From a virus, in IMG/VR virus record IMGVR_UViG_3300011445_000548, positions 1 to 26,677 of that record: 26,677 bases of DNA; one strand, 5' to 3'. Position numbers and translations under genes: made by a program. The notes below the pieces were generated by a model, which worked only from the letters and a program-made list of their open reading frames with translations, ran no database searches and was not told the origin of the DNA. Shown here piece after piece: positions 23,986-26,677 of this stretch (positions are counted from its first letter, which is position 1; each line of letters begins with the position of its first letter).

Positions 23986-24192
23986 CTATTCTCCTATGCA
24001 ATTATCAATTCTCATTTGAGCGATCAACAGACGTTCAATCCGGCTATGTAGCGCGATCGACATTTTCGATGCGCCATGTTTTGCGATCAGTCGTTTTGCT
24101 TCGCGCAAATAACGATTGAATTCGCGCTCATATGCGAATTCTTCGGCGTCGATCTTTTGTTGACAGGGGCTAAAGCTAACTAAGTATCTCAT
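23986..24192 (-). CDS. Small helical protein, 68 aa
   Basis: I choose ATG 24192 (MRYLVSFSPCQQKIDAEEFA), four bases after the previous stop, because AAGGG lies at the right distance; an upstream ATG at 24216 would overlap the previous gene. The product is basic and helical (EREFNRYLREAKRLIAKHG, then SRIERLLIAQMRIDN). Function unknown. Lies in a run of small genes on one transcript. Confidence 0.6.
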   Translation of the reverse strand: MRYLVSFSPCQQKIDAEEFAYEREFNRYLREAKRLIAKHGASKMSIALHSRIERLLIAQMRIDNCIGE

Positions 24193-24196
24193 AGTT

Positions 24197-24727
24197 TCAT
24201 CCCTTGAAGTTTCCATATGTGCGTTTCATGTACGCGTTCACAACGCGCTTCAATTCACGCTTTGAGATATGTTTCTTGCGTAACATTCGATCTTGCAACA
24301 ATGCAATCTCAAACTCTAATCGTTTGAGTTTGAGATAAAGTTTCAATCTATTGCGCGTGTTGCGTTGTAGGCGTTCCTCAATACGCTTAGCACGTTGCAA
24401 CCAGCGCTGTGCTTGCGATTCTAATCTCATAACGACTGACATTGTGATATCGGGATTAGCAACCGATACCAATGAACCAGAAACGCGTGCTAGGTTGCTT
24501 TGAACAACTAGCAACCGCTCCGCGATATCAAGTTTCCATCGGCGCGTTCCATGTTGCGTAGGACAACATATCTCGCACAAGCTTGCCAAAAGATCGCCAT
24601 CACTATTGCGCTTCGCATATATCTTGTTTCCGTTCATATCATATGCTTCGGCACAATCACGACAGCGCTTTCCTATTGGCGTTTCCTTTGCAAGATTTCC
24701 GCAACGAGGACATGTAAGATATTTCAT
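24197..24727 (-). CDS. Zinc-ribbon protein with basic coiled-coil, 176 aa
   Basis: The N-terminus has a zinc ribbon, CPRCGN (C6, C9) and CRDCAEA (C22, C25), then LCEICC (C51-C55), which could bind a second metal. The rest is highly basic and helical (LQRAKRIEERLQRNTRNRLK, KKHISKRELKRVVN), suited to binding nucleic acid. GGAG lies about ten bases before the ATG, which overlaps the stop of the 23-aa ORF (ATGA). It ends in TGA. A DNA- or RNA-binding role is inference from composition. Confidence 0.7.
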   Translation of the reverse strand: MKYLTCPRCGNLAKETPIGKRCRDCAEAYDMNGNKIYAKRNSDGDLLASLCEICCPTQHGTRRWKLDIAERLLVVQSNLARVSGSLVSVANPDITMSVVMRLESQAQRWLQRAKRIEERLQRNTRNRLKLYLKLKRLEFEIALLQDRMLRKKHISKRELKRVVNAYMKRTYGNFKG

Positions 24728-24795
24728 GCGTCAATATCTCCGTCGTCAACGAATACTTCAAACCATGCGTCACGCCAATCATTCAAATCATCCAT
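24724..24795 (-). CDS. Very small acidic ORF, 23 aa
   Basis: ATG at 24795 with AAGGAAA eight bases upstream encodes MDDLNDWRDAWFEVFVDDGD and three more residues, ending in TGA that overlaps the next ATG. The ribosome site and tight coupling suggest it is translated, at least to set up the zinc-ribbon gene. Eight of 23 residues are Asp. Confidence 0.5.
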   Translation of the reverse strand: MDDLNDWRDAWFEVFVDDGDIDA

Positions 24796-24819
24796 CTAAT
24801 CTTTCCTTGAATTAGAAAC

Positions 24820-24864
24820 GTAGAAACAAAAACACGCTGGCGGGAGAATTCTCCCGCCAGCGTG
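24820..24864 (-). terminator. Intrinsic terminator with 16-bp perfect arms
   Basis: CACGCTGGCGGGAGAA (24833-24848) is followed at once by its exact complement TTCTCCCGCCAGCGTG (24849-24864), a 32-base perfect palindrome; on the minus strand TTTTTGTTTCTAC follows. It lies 19 bases after the 238-aa gene. Confidence 0.85.
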
Positions 24865-24882
24865 ACGACGAACAACCGCAAA

Positions 24883-25599
24883 CTATCGTTTGCGCTTATT
24901 CGATTTAGTTTCATTGACGACGGTTTCCGAAACGGTTTCGGAAACTTCAATCACAACCGATTGCTGCGCGGATGCTTCAGCTTGCTCGGTTGCTTCAGCT
25001 TCAGCGTTGGCTGCCATTGATTCCGCAATTACGCGGGCCAATTCAGCTTGCATTTCGCGCATTTTGTCGATCATTGCATTAGTTGCTTTTGGCTTCGCAA
25101 CCGCCGTCGATTCATTTGATTTGAGTTTGCTCAAACCAGCGTTCAAAGCGGCGTTCAAATCGACATTCAAGGCGCGTTGTTCCTCAGTATCACCTAGAGC
25201 GCGATATTCGTCGCGCTCATATTTCGCCATCCGTGCGAATTCGTTGTGATACCATAATTGCCATTCAAACCAGTCCATCGGACAAGCAAAATCTTCCGGT
25301 TTGAGTTTTTTATGTCCGCCTTTGTTCTCAAAGCGACATTCAAATCCGGGAGTTTCCTTTGACAGAAACTTTCCTTCAGGAACGCCGAATTCGATCTTAG
25401 CTCCGGGTCGTTTGGAACCAGCTTTTGGCCCGCGTTTCTTACCTGTCGTTTCTGGTTGCGTTTCTGCCGTATCGGTCGAACCATTGTCCGTCGCATCCGT
25501 TTCTGGTTGCGTGACAGAATCAATTGGTTCGTCGATGATATCAGCTGAAGTTGGCAAACTGGAATCGACAACGCTGGCGGAACTAGTTGCAACTGACAT
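24883..25599 (-). CDS. Unknown protein with AT-hook-like basic patch, 238 aa
   Basis: ATG at 25599 with AAAGGA ten bases upstream. The first 52 residues are Ser/Thr/Asp/Glu-rich and likely disordered, followed by a basic patch KKRGPKAGSKRPG (54-66) that resembles an AT-hook. A compact middle part has conserved-looking aromatics (FACPMDWFEWQLWYHNEFAR, about 103-122). The C-terminal third is Ala/Glu-rich helix ending NETKSNKRKR. May bind DNA; no family recognised. It is a single-gene unit with hairpins before and a terminator after. Confidence 0.7.
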   Translation of the reverse strand: MSVATSSASVVDSSLPTSADIIDEPIDSVTQPETDATDNGSTDTAETQPETTGKKRGPKAGSKRPGAKIEFGVPEGKFLSKETPGFECRFENKGGHKKLKPEDFACPMDWFEWQLWYHNEFARMAKYERDEYRALGDTEEQRALNVDLNAALNAGLSKLKSNESTAVAKPKATNAMIDKMREMQAELARVIAESMAANAEAEATEQAEASAQQSVVIEVSETVSETVVNETKSNKRKR

Positions 25600-25633
25600 T
25601 TGAGATATTCCTTTGAGGAATAGAGGAAAGATT

Positions 25634-25656
25634 TCACGCGACAGAATGTCGCGTGA
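25634..25656 (-). repeat. 10-bp inverted repeat in 5' leader
   Basis: TCACGCGACA and TGTCGCGTGA around GAA, 35 bases upstream of the 238-aa start codon. It can act as operator or as an RNA hairpin. Confidence 0.55.
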
Positions 25657-25740
25657 TTGGTGATTGCTACTCAGTTTGGAAACGTCGCTTAATGCGGCAT
25701 ATGCTTGGCCATTGTCGTTTGCAACCGCTCCGCGCTCCGT

Positions 25741-25787
25741 CGTGAATTGAATTCACGTGACAGAAACTTTGCGGAACGTCGCGTGAC
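25741..25787. repeat. Clustered palindromes related to 25634-25656
   Basis: CGTGAATT-G-AATTCACG (25741-25757) is a perfect palindrome; TCACGTGACAGAA, beginning at 25753, and GTCGCGTGA after it repeat the half-sites of the inverted repeat at 25634-25656 with a longer spacer. Likely related protein-binding sites. Confidence 0.45.
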
Positions 25788-25948
25788 TAGGCGTCAACAC
25801 TCCGTCGCCAAAACCGAACCGAATTGTGAAAGAGCAAACAACCGACAACGGCAGTTTGATGACTATTGGTCAAACTGTCAATAGGGGTATCGTCAATTCG
25901 GTATCGAATTCTATTCCTTATATATAGCTCTCCCACAGGCCATTTTTT

Positions 25949-25972
25949 GTAGTGTACAAAGTAGTGTACAAA
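25949..25972. repeat. Two tandem GTAGTGTACAAA copies
   Basis: Two perfect adjacent 12-base copies, each containing the palindrome TGTACA, in the region upstream of the 238-aa gene; flanked by AGGCCATTT on both sides (about 25937 and 25977). Confidence 0.6.
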
Positions 25973-26097
25973 AATAAGGCCATTTCGCTCCGTTTGCGAG
26001 ATCTTTTGTTTTCTGTACTGGGATACCTCAAACAAGATCACGCAACGTAGAGCATTCTATGCGTTCTACAGGCATAGTTTCCAATTGCAAATTCAAT

Positions 26098-26150
26098 TCG
26101 TGCGCGAACAATATCATCCGAATTCGGGCAATTTGTATCGTGCGCGAACA
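26098..26150. repeat. TCGTGCGCGAACA direct repeat
   Basis: Perfect 13-base copies at 26098-26110 and 26138-26150, 40 bases apart. Confidence 0.6.
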
Positions 26151-26214
26151 CCCCTATTTAAACTACGCGTAATTCCAACGTAGTTATTTCAACATATTGT
26201 AACAACGTATTGTG

Positions 26215-26260
26215 CAACCATGCGTGCAATACATGCGAACAACCATGCGTGCAATACATG
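26215..26260. repeat. 21-base direct repeat
   Basis: Perfect copies at 26215-26235 and 26240-26260, sharing the core AACCATGCGTGCAATACATG, with a 25-base period. Confidence 0.75.
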
Positions 26261-26356
26261 TGTGTGATGACCGCGCACGATGACCGTAATTTGAATCAAC
26301 GCTGCAATTACGCGTGCGCACGATGACCGCCCAATGAAAGCCCCCTCCTAATTCGG

Positions 26357-26378
26357 AACTACCGCGAAAGCGGTAGTT
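26357..26378. repeat. 9-bp hairpin with GAAA loop
   Basis: AACTACCGC-GAAA-GCGGTAGTT, perfect stem and GNRA-type loop as read on the plus strand; no T tract on either side. Confidence 0.65.
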
Positions 26379-26537
26379 AAAGTTGTTCAAGTCCGTAAGA
26401 CCGCGTTATATACATACATACATACATACAATATATACCATATATAGGGTGTGTGTGTGTGTGTGTGTGGTGGTGGTGTGGGTGCGGCTTATATGAGTTC
26501 TGTATAACAGAGTCTTACGCCATCTGAACAACTTTAA
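26377..26537. repeat. Long-range inverted repeat around TACA/GT runs
   Basis: TTAAAGTTGTTCA (26377-26389) pairs with TGAACAACTTTAA (26525-26537), CGTAAGAC (26394-26401) with GTCTTACG (26512-26519), and GTTATA (26405-26410) with TATAAC (26503-26508). The enclosed loop has (TACA)5 at 26411-26430 and (GT)10 at 26449-26468. Confidence 0.65.
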
Positions 26538-26586
26538 TTAGGGTTTCCCCAATAATTCCGAACACACGCACGGACGATGACCGCCC

Positions 26587-26640
26587 ACTAATTGCAGCAC
26601 TAATTGCAGCACTAATTGCAGCATTAATTGCAGCATTAAT
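26587..26640. repeat. 12-base tandem repeats (iteron-like)
   Basis: Three perfect copies of ACTAATTGCAGC (26587-26622), one with a single change (ATTAATTGCAGC, 26623-26634), then a decayed copy; further TAATTC half-units continue to the window end. Confidence 0.75.
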
Positions 26641-26677
26641 TCAATTAGCACTCTAATTCCTAATTCAAGCCTAATAA

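Larger units (their letters stand above)
26266..26587. repeat. Dispersed GATGACCG repeats
   Basis: GATGACCG recurs at about 26266, 26279, 26322 and 26576; two copies extend to CGATGACCGCCCA (26321-26333 and 26575-26587) and flank the long-range stem. Confidence 0.55.
25600..26677. other. Repeat-rich non-coding region (candidate origin/control region)
   Basis: No frame here has a ribosome site or protein-like composition. Contents in order: inverted repeats near 25.64 and 25.75 kb, GTCAA-containing direct repeats (25866-25900), tandem TGTACA boxes, TCGTGCGCGAACA twice, a 21-base direct repeat, CGATGACCG repeats, a GAAA-loop hairpin, a long-range stem enclosing TACA and GT runs, and 12-base tandem repeats at the end. 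Confidence 0.6.

Noticed and set aside
7047-24726. Reassignment of TGA to a sense codon in this phage
   Set aside because: TGA ends several credible genes (stops at 7047, 20513, 24197 and 24724), three of them in ATGA couplings, and TGG is used for Trp, so TGA works as a stop.
24833-24864. Attachment or resolution site
   Set aside because: The perfect palindrome is followed by a T tract on the strand of the gene it follows, so a terminator explains it fully.
25787-26041. An 84-codon minus-strand frame
   Set aside because: It runs through the TGTACA tandem repeats, has no Shine-Dalgarno and unlikely composition.
26184-26390. A 68-codon minus-strand frame
   Set aside because: It is made of the direct-repeat region (repeated CIARMVVRM-like words come from DNA repeats) and has no ribosome site.
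26215-26640. CRISPR array
   Set aside because: Repeat units are short, of several families, and tandem or nearly so; there are no regular unique spacers and no cas genes.

Overview
This window is most likely a stretch of a tailed double-stranded DNA phage genome (or a prophage). Every gene I can support lies on the minus strand, so the gene order runs from high to low coordinates. The host is not shown directly. Two exported c-type cytochrome-like proteins (CxxCH haem motifs at about 19.9 kb and 21.6 kb) resemble a style of secreted cytochrome protein that I associate with Planctomycetota, so a planctomycete host is my best inference. The DNA is visibly AT-rich in the late region. The code looks standard: TAA and TAG end most genes, and TGA ends several.

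Layout in transcription order. (1) 26677-25600 has no credible gene. It is packed with direct, tandem and inverted repeats, a TACA run and a GT run, and looks like an origin and/or control region. (2) 25599-23664 is a run of small unknown genes: a 238-aa acidic/basic protein, a 23-aa ORF, a zinc-ribbon protein, and 68-aa and 105-aa proteins. A strong terminator follows the first gene and another follows the last. (3) 23548-23301 is a promoter with an operator-like inverted repeat and a structured leader. (4) 23300-19007 is an accessory operon: a helical unknown protein, an exported 499-aa cytochrome-like protein, a HNH homing endonuclease, an exported 303-aa cytochrome-like protein, a 102-aa exported Gly/Ser/Phe-rich protein, and a small exported ORF interrupted by an in-frame TGA. 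A terminator closes this block. (5) 18894-17748 holds a second HNH endonuclease, an 85-aa charged protein, hairpins and a two-helix membrane protein (holin-like).

(6) 17736-1 is the virion module: a 921-aa tail fibre with YadA-head-like repeats, a 114-aa phage protein, an Ig-like-domain protein, large terminase, Mu gp29-like portal, a gp36/DUF1320-like connector with a strange cysteine-rich tail, a ClpP-type prohead protease with a probable nested scaffold start, a lambda gpD-like decoration protein and a lambda gpE-like major capsid protein. After a terminator come tail completion/terminator proteins, a probable tail tube protein, two overlapping tail-assembly-chaperone-position genes, the tape measure protein, and three distal tail/baseplate-position proteins, the last cut by the window edge.

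The head genes combine Mu-like (portal, gp36, gpG-like) and lambda-like (protease/scaffold, gpD, gpE) families, and the long tape measure points to a long-tailed virion. No small terminase, endolysin, integrase, replication gene or tRNA was recognised. The most unusual parts are the phage-borne exported cytochromes with two HNH endonucleases in or beside the block, the TGA-interrupted exported ORF, a ten-base word (GTCTGCACAA) that recurs next to start codons, and the repeat-rich region at the right end.
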